Part shown: one piece after another, positions 1 through 9,900 of the stretch | Layout of the letters: every line of letters begins with the position of its first letter | Position numbering within the stretch: position 1 is the stretch's first letter | DNA from: Lachnospiraceae bacterium | GTDB taxonomy: Bacteria; Bacillota; Clostridia; Lachnospirales; Lachnospiraceae | Length of the DNA: 54,646 nucleotides | NCBI GenBank assembly: GCA_017399445.1 | Contig: JAFQCM010000011.1 | Location: 1-54,646, forward strand | Direction: 5' to 3' | Translations under genes and position numbers: made by a program | The notes under the pieces: model-generated | The model's database searches: none | The model's input: only the letters and a program-made list of their open reading frames with translations | Told to the model about the DNA's origin: nothing

Positions 1-736
1 GAAGCATTGCTATTAGCACCTGTTCATAATACTGCTTTTCAACATGGCTCATGGTAAAGTCTACGGCTTTAGTAAAATCCAGAATTTTTGGTTCTTTATT
101 TCTAAAAATGGTAGAATCATCCCGTTCGATATAATGATATACCGGAGTTTTACAATATCCTACTTTTTCCGCCTTTGATATTAAAACTGGTACATATGCA
201 GTATCTTCGTAAATAATATTAGGCATTTCACCTACATTTAATAAAAGTTCTTTTTTTACAAGTATTCCATGTAAGGTAAAAATAGACATATTTAGTAACA
301 GGCTTTCTTTTGTTACTGGTGATTGGATCTGACCAAGAATGTATTTATTCTTGCCTCTCATACGGTATTCCGGCGTGTATACAAGGTCACATTGTTCTTT
401 TTCTACCACCTTATACATGGTTTCTAATGCCTTTTCTGAAAAGAAATCATCCGAATCACAAAAAGCAATATATTCTCCCACAGCACTTTGAATTCCAATA
501 TTCCTTGCTCTTCCCTGACCTCCATTTTCAATATGCATTACCTTTATAATATCTGGATACCTTTTTGCATATTCATCCATCATTTCCCCGGAACCATCTG
601 TAGAACCATCATCCACAACTACTACTTCAAAATCCTGCATGGTCTGCTGAAGTAATCCTGTGATACATTTTTCAATATACTCCTTTGTATTATATACAGG
701 TACAATTACTGAAATTTTCACTGCTTTTTCTGACAT
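1..736 (-). CDS. Glycosyltransferase family 2 (3' end outside window)
   Basis: This is a GT-A fold family 2 glycosyltransferase that probably adds a sugar to a lipid-linked surface glycan at the cytoplasmic face. The frame is open from an ATG at 734-736 to the window edge, so about 245 N-terminal residues are visible and the C-terminus is missing. GAGGAG lies 5-6 nt upstream of that ATG. Visible motifs are VPVYN near residue 12, VDDGSTDG near residue 40, and the DxD-type CDSDD near residue 90. It is the last visible gene of the left minus-strand operon, 81 bp beyond the beta-helix gene, with a hairpin in between. Donor and acceptor cannot be told from the sequence. Confidence 0.88.
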   Translation of the reverse strand, partial: MSEKAVKISVIVPVYNTKEYIEKCITGLLQQTMQDFEVVVVDDGSTDGSGEMMDEYAKRYPDIIKVMHIENGGQGRARNIGIQSAVGEYIAFCDSDDFFSEKALETMYKVVEKEQCDLVYTPEYRMRGKNKYILGQIQSPVTKESLLLNMSIFTLHGILVKKELLLNVGEMPNIIYEDTAYVPVLISKAEKVGYCKTPVYHYIERDDSTIFRNKEPKILDFTKAVDFTMSHVEKQYYEQVLIAML

Positions 737-781
737 TTCATTCTCCTCTATATTTAACATACTTTTCTACATAGTATCCGA

Positions 782-802
782 GGCAGGTACTATTGACCTG
801 CC
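782..802 (-). other. Intergenic hairpin between beta-helix and GT2 genes
   Basis: A perfect 7-bp inverted repeat (GGCAGGT at 782-788, ACCTGCC at 796-802) has a 7-nt loop and lies just after the beta-helix stop codon. No T-run follows on the minus strand, so it is not a classic intrinsic terminator. It may instead be an mRNA-processing or stabilising hairpin that changes the relative expression of the two flanking genes. The hairpin is seen; the role is inferred. Confidence 0.5.
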
Positions 803-817
803 CCGTAAATATACTAT

Positions 818-3181
818 TTATTCCTCTTCAAAAGCCCATCTATCTTGAGTAGATTCGTTTATATTATTAGAATATCTAATAAAATCTTCACCTACATTAA
901 TCAGTTTATTTGTGCTTTTCATTAACTCTTTATTTGCTTCTGTAATATTATTTTTAATAATATCAGCATACGGTTTCTTATCGGAATACTGATATACATT
1001 AATCTGTATACTTCTGTTTACATTCTTAAATGTATTATTTGTAATTGTTGCATTATTCACACCTGATAGGAAAATTGCTCTTTTATAGTTCGGATCATCT
1101 TTTCCACCTGCAATATTACGGAAAGTATTCCCTGAAATTGTTAAGTTTTTGTAATTGATTAATCGAATAGAATCATTTTTGGTTTTCTCGATTATATTAT
1201 TGGTAATCTTAATATTTGTATGGGCACTTCCCGGTGTAAAGTTATGTGAACCAATGGCTCTGTTTAAGTTTGTAAAGGTATTTTCTGTAATAGTAACATT
1301 ATCATTTGGTGTCTTGTCATATTTCTTAATCCACTGACGCCAGATACCACCTGTTGCTTTATCTGGTACGTCCAGGTTAATTGCTTCTCTAAAGCACTTG
1401 TTCAGATCAGTTGATGCTACTTTTGCATTCATAAATATATTATTTCTAATTGTTACATTTTGAGAAGCATCTAACTCAATAAAATGGCCTTCATACATAT
1501 TTTTAAATGTGATATTTTCAATAGTAACATTTTTATTAAAGCACATTAAAATTGCCTGAACTCCTTCCTGATAATTAGAATCAAGAATAGCAGTTCCTTT
1601 TTCAGGTCCTTTGATTACCACATCATGAACTCCATTATATTTTGTGTATCCCTTAAATGTACTGTCTGTCATCTTGCTTGGATCTACCAATGCAAAAATA
1701 CCTTTATTTGCTTTGATGGATGTGGTATGAGTATCTCCGATTTTCTTAAAAATTACTCCATCTTCCAAAATAATCGTTGTATTGGATGGTACCGGTATTT
1801 CATTTGTAATCTGATATGTACCCTTCTTAACAATTACAGTACCACCACCATTTCTTTCTACCTGTTCCATATAAGAACGGAATACATAGAAATGTTTTGT
1901 GTATTTGTTATATCCTGCATTTCTAATGTATGCATTATGATAAGTTTCTGTTGTTGGTGTAATTGTATAAGTATCTGTATCATCTTCAAAGTAATAAGAT
2001 TCAAAATCATTTCCTTCTTTTGTATATACTCTGATTCTATATTCTCCTGCGCTTACAATGGTATTGTCTGATAACATTTTCTTCATTTCAGAATCTTTAA
2101 TTGTACTTTTGATAGCAGCAAAAGATTTTGTTTCTGCATCTGTATTTTTAAAATATGCAAATTTAATTGTAATAGGTACATTGGTAAATTTATTCTTTGT
2201 AATATTTATTCCTTTTGCACCAGAAAGTATGATTGCCTGACGGATTCCTGATTTTCCTTCAATATCTGCACCATCCCCAATATTTTGGAAGGTATTTCCT
2301 GTAATAGTAAGATTTCTCCAGTTCAGTCCTCTGATTCCTTCTGATGCAATATCCTTAAAAGCATTATTTGTGATCTTAATCTTTGTATCATACTTTTTAT
2401 CGGCATATCGAACAGTTGCAACACCTCTGTCTACTTTAGAAAATGTACATCCTGTAATAGTGATATTTTTATTTGGTGTATTATCATTTTTAATCCATGC
2501 TTTTACAGGTTTCTTTTTAGAGCAGGCAATTTCCAGCTTGATTGCAGTAGATGTTCTTCCTGTTCCTTTAAATTTACAATTCTTAATAGTAACATTAGAA
2601 GAAGAATAAAACTTTAGGGTATCTGCATCACTCTTTTTTGTTGTAAATGTGATACCTTCAATTTTCACCTTATTGTTATGTGCTCCAAGAACTGCTGTAG
2701 CTTTACTAGAGCCCAAATCAATGGTTGCACCGCTTCCCTGAATGGTAATATTTTTGGCACCACTATATTTTTTAGAAGCCTTTGTTATTTTAGAAGGTGA
2801 TACCAACTGGAATAAAGTACCTGTAGTGCTTGTTGCCTTCAACTTTACACCTTTTTCCAGCTTTATAGTACTTCCGGATGGAACATATAAAGTATTTGGA
2901 ATGGTATAAGTACCCTTTTTCAATACCAGAGTACCACCACCTCTTTTTTCCATATCTTCCAAATAAGATCTCAACATATAATACTGTTTTGTTGATGAAT
3001 TATATTGAGAATCTTTCACATACTTGTTATTTAATGGTTTTGTTTTTGCTGTTACCTTATAGGTCTTTGTTGCTGCCTTTACCTGAATTGTTGTACTTGA
3101 CAGAACACTTACTGCCATAGTGAATACTATCAGGCTCATAAAAAGTACTGTTAATTTCTGAAACTTGTTCTTTACCTTCAT
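818..3181 (-). CDS. Secreted right-handed beta-helix protein with internal duplication
   Basis: The protein (787 aa) starts with a signal peptide: a basic N-terminus, a hydrophobic stretch at about residues 10-30, and a likely cleavage after VKA near residue 36. The rest is strings of short beta-helix rungs of the NxTIxxNTF type, as in pectate lyases, polysaccharide epimerases and depolymerases. It consists of two homologous halves about 364 residues apart: GGGTLVLKKGTY at 81 recurs as GGGTVIVKKGTY at 445, and WIKNDNTPN near 229 recurs as a WIKKYDKTPN block in the second half. No cell-wall anchor or transmembrane tail is visible. The start has GGGAGG upstream. Its place at the end of the polysaccharide operon suggests it modifies or cleaves the exported glycan; the chemistry is unknown. 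Confidence 0.85.
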   Translation of the reverse strand: MKVKNKFQKLTVLFMSLIVFTMAVSVLSSTTIQVKAATKTYKVTAKTKPLNNKYVKDSQYNSSTKQYYMLRSYLEDMEKRGGGTLVLKKGTYTIPNTLYVPSGSTIKLEKGVKLKATSTTGTLFQLVSPSKITKASKKYSGAKNITIQGSGATIDLGSSKATAVLGAHNNKVKIEGITFTTKKSDADTLKFYSSSNVTIKNCKFKGTGRTSTAIKLEIACSKKKPVKAWIKNDNTPNKNITITGCTFSKVDRGVATVRYADKKYDTKIKITNNAFKDIASEGIRGLNWRNLTITGNTFQNIGDGADIEGKSGIRQAIILSGAKGINITKNKFTNVPITIKFAYFKNTDAETKSFAAIKSTIKDSEMKKMLSDNTIVSAGEYRIRVYTKEGNDFESYYFEDDTDTYTITPTTETYHNAYIRNAGYNKYTKHFYVFRSYMEQVERNGGGTVIVKKGTYQITNEIPVPSNTTIILEDGVIFKKIGDTHTTSIKANKGIFALVDPSKMTDSTFKGYTKYNGVHDVVIKGPEKGTAILDSNYQEGVQAILMCFNKNVTIENITFKNMYEGHFIELDASQNVTIRNNIFMNAKVASTDLNKCFREAINLDVPDKATGGIWRQWIKKYDKTPNDNVTITENTFTNLNRAIGSHNFTPGSAHTNIKITNNIIEKTKNDSIRLINYKNLTISGNTFRNIAGGKDDPNYKRAIFLSGVNNATITNNTFKNVNRSIQINVYQYSDKKPYADIIKNNITEANKELMKSTNKLINVGEDFIRYSNNINESTQDRWAFEEE

Positions 3182-3205
3182 GTAAAAACCCTCCCATTTT
3201 TCTAT

Positions 3206-3865
3206 TTAGTTTTTTTCAAATAGTTGAATTAGTTCAGCTACACTGTCCGCTCCTGCAACATTAGAATACTGATTGATTTCCTCTTTATTTTTAAAACCAA
3301 ATCCGTAGGTAACCCCAATAAAATCTATACCTGCGTTCTCAGCTCCAATAGCATCATATTCACTGTCCCCAATCAGTACTACCTGCCCTGGCTCTGTTGC
3401 ACCACATTCCTCCATACATTTTTGAACAATATCTGCTTTTGTCAGCACATTATTATTGTCTGCTCCATTCATAGAATCACAATAATCTGCAATTTTAAAG
3501 TGTTCTAAGATCTTAATGGCATAATCATGACGCTTGTAAGTGGCTACAGCGATTTTCTTTCCCTCCTCTCTTAACAGTTTTAGTAGCTCATATAAATTGT
3601 CATAAGGCTCTGCCTTTAATAACCCTTGGTTTTTATAATAATCCCGGAATATATTAGCTGCTTTTTGAGCTTCTTCCTTATCTACCCCATATTCTCTGAT
3701 AAAGGAATCCTGAATTGGCGGTCCTACAAAACGCTTTACCGCCTCTTTTGGAAGCTTATCATATCCCAGTTTTTCTATTGTATATTCTACACTTTCCATT
3801 ACACCTGATGTTGTGTTGAGAAGTGTTCCATCCAAATCAAATAGTATTACTTTATAATCCTTCAT
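3206..3865 (-). CDS. HAD-superfamily phosphatase
   Basis: A 219-aa HAD hydrolase of the phosphoglycolate-phosphatase-like type with a helical cap. The nucleophile motif is FDLDGT (Asp10 and Asp12) and the C-terminal metal motif is GDSEYDAIG. The start is ATG at 3863-3865, with AGGAGG about 6 nt upstream; a TTG two codons earlier overlaps that site and is not used here. It lies 10 bp after the aldolase-like gene and next to a KdsB-like CMP transferase. By analogy with KdsC, the phosphatase of Kdo synthesis, it may dephosphorylate a sugar-acid phosphate before CMP activation. That role is inferred from context; HAD substrate cannot be read from sequence. Confidence 0.85.
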   Translation of the reverse strand: MKDYKVILFDLDGTLLNTTSGVMESVEYTIEKLGYDKLPKEAVKRFVGPPIQDSFIREYGVDKEEAQKAANIFRDYYKNQGLLKAEPYDNLYELLKLLREEGKKIAVATYKRHDYAIKILEHFKIADYCDSMNGADNNNVLTKADIVQKCMEECGATEPGQVVLIGDSEYDAIGAENAGIDFIGVTYGFGFKNKEEINQYSNVAGADSVAELIQLFEKN

Positions 3866-3875
3866 CGGCAACCTC

Positions 3876-5441
3876 CTAAATTAAGCTTTCATAATTAGAT
3901 GGTGTAAGGAAAGAAATTTCCATTGTTTCCCCTAACTGCTTAATCATATTTGCCATATTTTGATTATTTTCTGTACTTGTCTTATGAGATTTTGACATAT
4001 GGCTGTCGAAATAATTTGCCTTATTCTTGGAATAACCATCACAGCCAGCCAATGACACTTTTGCTGCTCCCAATAATTTTACCAGTTTCAGAAGCATAAT
4101 CACATTGTTACTTCCTGATTCACCTATAGAAACCAGGTTATTGTAGTTAATACAATATCCAGCCTGTTTACCATCTTTTGCAAGGTTGGAAGTTACAATA
4201 ATAGACTGGTCTTCTTTATTTACTTCTTCATATCTCTTTGTATTTGTAAAGAAAGCATAATCATATTTAAAAGCTTCAGGGATAAAGTTTGCACAAATTA
4301 CTACTGGTTTTTCCTGCCCCATGTAACTGTTAATCATTTCTTCATTTTCTACAATAGAGCTTCCCGGAGCAATTACTAGAACTTCCTTACCCCGCACTGC
4401 TTTCTTCAATTCTTCCATATCTTCTTTGTCATCAATCACATTACTTTGATATTCATAAAAGAGCTTGTCAATATATTTCTTGTCAAAAACGGTCTTTTTA
4501 TGTGGTTCAATCATAGCAAGAATATGGTTCATATCCTTTGCAGTAAGAACTCCTCTTTCCACTAAATCTTCCGCATAATTTCTATGAAGATTGTACTTTG
4601 CAGAAATAGAATATGGTGCAGAGTATCCCCATGGTGATTGTTCTTTAATTGGTAAAATATAATCATTAATTGCATCCAATAAAGAATCTGCATCATAATT
4701 TTTACCACAGCTGCGATTCATATAGTCAGAAATCAGTTCAATACAAAGGTTTCCAGGTACACGTCCCATTCCCGCCAAAGAACCATCTATAATAATATTT
4801 CTCTTATTTATAAGTAGACTAATAAACTCCTGAGCCAAAGAATAAGACAAACTAAGATTCTCATGTAAATGTACTCCCAAAGTAATGTTAGGATTCAAGT
4901 TGTTATCTACAATCATTGCAATTCTAAGAAGGTCTTCCTTCATCATAGAACCAAAGGTATCCACAATGGCAAAACCGGTAGGTTTTATTTCATTTACCTT
5001 CTTTACAATACCAAGAATCTGTTCATCTGTATAACCCATAATATTTATTGGCTGACAGTAACATTCATATCCTTTTTCTAATACTTTTTTACAAAATTCC
5101 ATTCCCTCATCAATATCATAGTCATGGAAAGTAACACGAATTCCGGTAATCGTACCATCACAAGGCTCTAACTTATTAATATCATACATATTATGAAGTG
5201 CCATTGCAAAAAACTTTGTATTTCCTTTTTCTTTTGGAAGCACTGGTTTTATCTGTTCAATATGATTATATAATGTTTTATTCGGATCATATTCACAATT
5301 TCTTAAGAACCCAACTTCAACAATATCAACTCCCGCTGCAACCAATTTTTTTAATATATTTTTGATTGTCTTATTTCCGAAGTTCCAATCATTAATGTAT
5401 CCTCCATCACGAACTGTACAATCCAATAATCTCATACTCAT
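3876..5441 (-). CDS. HMGL/DmpG-like pyruvate aldolase fused to GT42-like domain
   Basis: This 521-aa protein has two parts. Residues 1 to about 330 are a DRE-TIM metallolyase-type barrel: DCTVRDGGY at 7-15, a metal-binding HLHEN at 191-195, and DTFGS at 161-165. It resembles 4-hydroxy-2-oxovalerate aldolases, which join pyruvate to aldehydes. Residues about 350-521 form a separate Rossmann-like domain with VLVIAPGSSI at 354-363, CANF at 383-386, and a late GAAKVSLAGCDGYS segment. This order resembles the GNGPSL...GxxEIYLxGxD pattern of the DUF115/GT42-like domains in neighbouring genes. With the adjacent KdsB-like CMP transferase and HAD phosphatase, it could form a 3-deoxy-2-ulosonic acid. 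The barrel is well supported; substrate and C-terminal role are inference. Confidence 0.75.
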   Translation of the reverse strand: MSMRLLDCTVRDGGYINDWNFGNKTIKNILKKLVAAGVDIVEVGFLRNCEYDPNKTLYNHIEQIKPVLPKEKGNTKFFAMALHNMYDINKLEPCDGTITGIRVTFHDYDIDEGMEFCKKVLEKGYECYCQPINIMGYTDEQILGIVKKVNEIKPTGFAIVDTFGSMMKEDLLRIAMIVDNNLNPNITLGVHLHENLSLSYSLAQEFISLLINKRNIIIDGSLAGMGRVPGNLCIELISDYMNRSCGKNYDADSLLDAINDYILPIKEQSPWGYSAPYSISAKYNLHRNYAEDLVERGVLTAKDMNHILAMIEPHKKTVFDKKYIDKLFYEYQSNVIDDKEDMEELKKAVRGKEVLVIAPGSSIVENEEMINSYMGQEKPVVICANFIPEAFKYDYAFFTNTKRYEEVNKEDQSIIVTSNLAKDGKQAGYCINYNNLVSIGESGSNNVIMLLKLVKLLGAAKVSLAGCDGYSKNKANYFDSHMSKSHKTSTENNQNMANMIKQLGETMEISFLTPSNYESLI

Positions 5442-5447
5442 TGTTTT

Positions 5448-6179
5448 CTATATCTCCTTTCCTATCATCGAACGAACCATATCCAAATCTTTTTGTGTAT
5501 CTACTGATAAGGTATGACAGTTTTCTACTTCAATTAGTTTTAATTGTTTGCCATAATCTAAAAATCTCATAGTATCAATACCTTCAATTGTTTCAAATCT
5601 TCCTGGAACGGAATTTTTATAAAAATCAAGCATTTTCTTGTTATATCCAATAATTCCCACATGCTTGTAATAGGTAAAATCAATAGATTTGAATGGATAT
5701 GGTATTGGTGTCCTTGACATATATAAAGCATTCATATTCTCATCAAACACCATTTTTATATTAGAAGAATCCATTGCCTGGGCAGGATCCTGAATTTTCG
5801 TAATGATATTTGTTCCAAATTCCACATCCTGAGGTATTTTATCCGGTATTACTGCTGCAATAGCAGATTTATCAATTAATGGTTCATCTCCATTTAACTG
5901 CACATAAAAATCCGCCTGAATAGTATCAGACACTTCTTGAACTCTATGGGCACCTGTTAAATGTGTGTCCTTTGTCATTATTACCGGGATTTCGTATTCT
6001 TTACATACATCTTCTATACGACTGTCATCTGTTGCTACATATACTTCATCCAACTTTTCTACAGTAATAACTCTGTTATATACCCACCAAATCATAGGTT
6101 TGCCACAGATATCTTTCAACGGTTTTCCTGGTAATCTGGTAGAACCATATCTTGCCGGAATAATACCTACTATTTTCAT
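5448..6179 (-). CDS. KdsB-like CMP-ulosonate cytidylyltransferase
   Basis: A 243-aa cytidylyltransferase close in length and motifs to 3-deoxy-manno-octulosonate cytidylyltransferase (KdsB), which makes CMP-Kdo from CTP and Kdo. Visible are the N-terminal nucleotide loop IPARYGSTRLPGKPL (residues 6-20), the metal motif LNGDEPLID near 95, and ALYMSRTPIPYP, matching the KdsB SRxPIP segment. The start is ATG at 6177-6179, preceded by GGAGG; the longer frame upstream adds a poor N-terminus over that site. KdsB is typical of Gram-negative LPS, so in this Gram-positive background it implies a CMP-activated ulosonic acid in a wall or capsule polymer. KdsA and KdsD are absent from the window. The exact sugar acid is not certain. 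Confidence 0.85.
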   Translation of the reverse strand: MKIVGIIPARYGSTRLPGKPLKDICGKPMIWWVYNRVITVEKLDEVYVATDDSRIEDVCKEYEIPVIMTKDTHLTGAHRVQEVSDTIQADFYVQLNGDEPLIDKSAIAAVIPDKIPQDVEFGTNIITKIQDPAQAMDSSNIKMVFDENMNALYMSRTPIPYPFKSIDFTYYKHVGIIGYNKKMLDFYKNSVPGRFETIEGIDTMRFLDYGKQLKLIEVENCHTLSVDTQKDLDMVRSMIGKEI

Positions 6180-6244
6180 CTTTTTTCCTCCTAGACCAAA
6201 TTTAAGTACATTATACATCATACCCTTTGAATTTTCAACTTGAC

Positions 6245-6937
6245 TTACTGTCCGTAATATGCATTTTTACCATGTTTTCTATAGTAATGCTTATCTTGCA
6301 ATTCCAAAGGTGCCGGTTTTACATCCTTATTGATAATTTCTGTACGATAAGCCATTTTCGCCACTTCTTCCAAAACCACAGCATTGTGAACTGCCTCAAA
6401 AGCATCTTTTCCCCATGTAAAAGGACCGTGATTTTTGCATAAAGCGGCAGGCACTGCCACAGGGTCTATTTGATTCTTTTGAAACTCTTCTACAATCAGA
6501 TGACCTGTATTTTCCTCATATGCTTCTTCAATTTCTTCTTTTGTAAGATTTCTTACACACGGCACAGCCCCATAAATATAGTCTGCATGGGTAGTACCAT
6601 AACACGGAATTTCCCTGCCTGCCTGAGCCCAGCTGGTTGCATAACTGGAATGGGTATGTACAATTCCGCCAATAGAGTCAAATGCTTTGTATAATTCTAT
6701 ATGCGTTGCAGTATCTGAAGAAGGTTTTAAATCACCTTCTACTTTTTCACCTGCTAAGTTTACTACTACCATCTGGGAAGGAGTAAGTTTTTCATAATCT
6801 ACGCCACTTGGTTTTATCACCACAAGACCTTTTTCTCTGTCAATTCCACTAACATTTCCCCAGGTAAAAGTAACTAATCCATATTTTGGCAAATCCATAT
6901 TCGCTCTATACACAATTTCTTTCAGTTCTTCTAACAT
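6245..6937 (-). CDS. araD: L-ribulose-5-phosphate 4-epimerase (AraD family)
   Basis: A 230-aa class II aldolase/epimerase whose start ([13 protein letters not shown]) and length match E. coli AraD (231 aa). AraD interconverts L-ribulose-5-phosphate and D-xylulose-5-phosphate using zinc. Metal ligands are visible in [10 protein letters not shown] and in KNHGPFTWG. The ATG at 6935-6937 is chosen from the family N-terminus; a GTG three codons upstream is also open. No araA or araB accompanies it. It lies between the large polymerases and the KdsB-like gene, so it may supply a pentulose phosphate for the ulosonic acid or polyol precursor instead of arabinose catabolism. The family is firm; the pathway role is inferred. 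Confidence 0.88.
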   Translation of the reverse strand: MLEELKEIVYRANMDLPKYGLVTFTWGNVSGIDREKGLVVIKPSGVDYEKLTPSQMVVVNLAGEKVEGDLKPSSDTATHIELYKAFDSIGGIVHTHSSYATSWAQAGREIPCYGTTHADYIYGAVPCVRNLTKEEIEEAYEENTGHLIVEEFQKNQIDPVAVPAALCKNHGPFTWGKDAFEAVHNAVVLEEVAKMAYRTEIINKDVKPAPLELQDKHYYRKHGKNAYYGQ

Positions 6938-6962
6938 AATGTACACTGTCCTTTCCTAAACC

Positions 6963-9900
6963 CTATGGTTTCTTTACAACATCTTCTAATTTCACTCGTG
7001 GATATACTTCTAAGGAACCTCCTCTTGTAGCATTATACATTTTTATTCCATGACTGTCTGCATACTTCTTCAACTCCTCATATACAGAATTACATCTTTC
7101 CTGTGTATGCTTTGCAATATCCTCCCTTGTAATATTATTTTTCTTAAGACGTTTTTTGATTCGGTTAATGTCTTGTTGTGCTACCAGTTTCTGACTGCTG
7201 TCACTATAAAAGTGCCCTCCCGTTCCATGAGTATCACTATTATCAACTCCAATCAGATATACCTCTTTAAATCCCATATAAAAAGCTGCTTCTGCCATAA
7301 TCGTCATAACAGTAGCTTTTGTTTTACAATAAGCAAGGAGATTACCTCTTACTTTATAATTGTCTTCGCTAAAAACATTATTTACATACATCATCTTTTT
7401 AGGTTTATTTTTAACCTTTGTATAAGATGTAGCAACTGTAATAACCGGCGTTTCTCTTCCCATTCGCAACAATTCTGACCCTATACTTTTTGCATACAGA
7501 CTGTCAATGCAGCAGTAAAAAGACGGACGCCATTGTGTCTGGTCAAATACTTTGTATATCATGTTACATGCAAAACACTTTTCATCTTTTAGCAAATCCA
7601 ACTGGTCTGGTGTAAGACTTGGACCATTTCCAATTAAGAAACAACGTTCTCCTTTATATTTATTCTTATATTCCATCAACATTCTGCTGTTTCTGTCGCT
7701 TTTTAGATGGAGCATGTATGATATTGCTTTTAAATTGTACTTGCGTATCTTTTTACGGTTTAATGCTTCTCTCTCCTCATTTATCTTTTTGATACGTTTT
7801 TCCTTCAACTCTAAATAATTTTCAGATACCTGATTGGTAAAACAGGTATCAATTACATGTTTACTGCTTTGTCCATCATTATAAGTATTAAATTTCTCAT
7901 TAAATTTCTTATATTTTTCATCATAAGTGAAATTCTGTATGGTTTTCAATACAGCATCTGCCAATTCCTCTTCTTTTTGAACAATTGGTCCTGGAATTTC
8001 GTGAATATCAAAATAAAATCCTCTTACATTATCTCCATAGTCTTCTAAGTCATACATGTAAAATACCATAGGTCTTTTTAAAAGAGCATAGTCGAACATT
8101 GTACTAGAATAATCTGTAATCAGCATATCACTAACCACATACAAATCATTAATATCGTCCACATCTGCTACATTAATTACATTATCCATCACTTCATTAT
8201 CATTATTCACTGCTTTTACATGATGATGTGCACGGAATAATAATACATAATCTTTCGGTAGTTTATCCATGAATTTCTTAAAATCTAATGCTACCTGATA
8301 TACAATTTTACCATTTTCATATTGTGTGTCACGCCAGGTTGGTGCATACAAAATAAATTTCTTATCTTTTGGAAGCTGTAACTTCTCTAAAATTTCCTCT
8401 TTCATATCTTCTGTATAATTACATAAGAAATCATTTCTTGGATATCCTGTATTTACAAAAATATCTGTACTTCCAAATTTATCAATAGCAAACGCTGAAG
8501 TTAATTTTTCCTGATAAAACGGAGATGAACTTAACATATAATTCATCTTCTTGGCTTTTTCTTCATACTTTCTTTGCATTTCACTTCTGGACTGTCTTGG
8601 ATCAACATCTGTTTCAATATCAAATCCCATTCTTTTTAATGGAACTCCATGCCATGTTTCAATATATACCTGCCCTTCCCTCGGAGTAAGGTATTCCGGA
8701 ACAGACATATTATTTACCCAGTATTTTGCAGATGCATATGTCTTGTAATGGGCATTACTAAACTTTTTCACTACAGTAGTATTTGGATTCTTCATTAAAA
8801 ACTGAAAATCCTCTGGCTTATTTACTATCCATACAAATTCAAAATCAGAATATCTGTCGTCCTTTAACAATTCTTCGTAAATCGCTTTTGGATTACAAGC
8901 ATATTTATCTCCTGCAAAAGATTCAAATACTATCTTTTTCTCATCTATATCTTCTGTTTTACAAAAATTTTCATATTTCTTTCTTCTGTTTTCTATTAGT
9001 TTTTTTGCATCCTCTCTGAGAAGAGCTGTGTATTTTTCTGAAAACTTATGGTCAAAACATTCATCCAGAATACGTTCTGATATTGTTCCGTCGGAAAGTG
9101 TATTGTACTTTTTATTAAATTCTTCGGCTTTTTCTACGTTATAACTTTCCACCAGATTCTTAACCTTTTGAGCAAGCTTTTCTGTTTCTGTTACCATTTC
9201 TACTGGAAGTTCTTCTTCACTTATCCATATATTTTTTCTTTTTTCCAGATAATCCTCTTTGCTTTCAAAACATATTATCGGTTTTTTTATTACTGCATAT
9301 TCGCATATCTTTTCTGAAAGATTCGTAATAAGCATATCACTGATTGCATAAAGATAATTTACATTTCTACGTCTATAAACCCGAAGTACTTTTGCACAAT
9401 TTTCGTTTAAATCATACTCTTCCACATTAACATTATTATCTACAAGTAATGTAAATTCTTTCCCCAGATCTTTGGCAAGCTTTTCAATATCAATTCCTAA
9501 GTTTTCTTCCAAAGCCATTGATATTAATATGATTTTTGTATCAACCGGTATATCTAACTGATCTTTAATCTGTTCTTTTCCATCCTCTGTACATTGAAAA
9601 AAGTAATCATGGGATATTCTTCCCATTGGCAAAAACTTGGAACTCTCCCTATCGTTATCTGAAAAGCGAAAATATTCTTTTACCTGTTTCACATGTTCTT
9701 CGCTAACACCAATAAAATATGTGATATTTTGAAAATATTCTTTCCCTTTTTTAACAATTTCCTCCATGTTTCTTCCATAAAGCATGTCAGGAAATCCATC
9801 TTTTTCTAAAGGCTGCTGCTGCCATGTGCAAATAACCTTTTGTTCTTCTACAGGTACCATCCATTCATCTAAAAAGAAATCACTAATCCAATACTTTGCC

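Noticed and set aside
1625..2071. A 148-codon plus-strand ORF
   Set aside because: It is antisense to the well-supported beta-helix gene, is rich in Cys, Ile and Phe as expected for a shadow of AT-rich coding DNA, and has no RBS.
5448..6179. KdsB as a sign of Gram-negative contamination
   Set aside because: It sits in a continuous operon with TagD and TagF-type genes, and base composition and RBS are like its neighbours.
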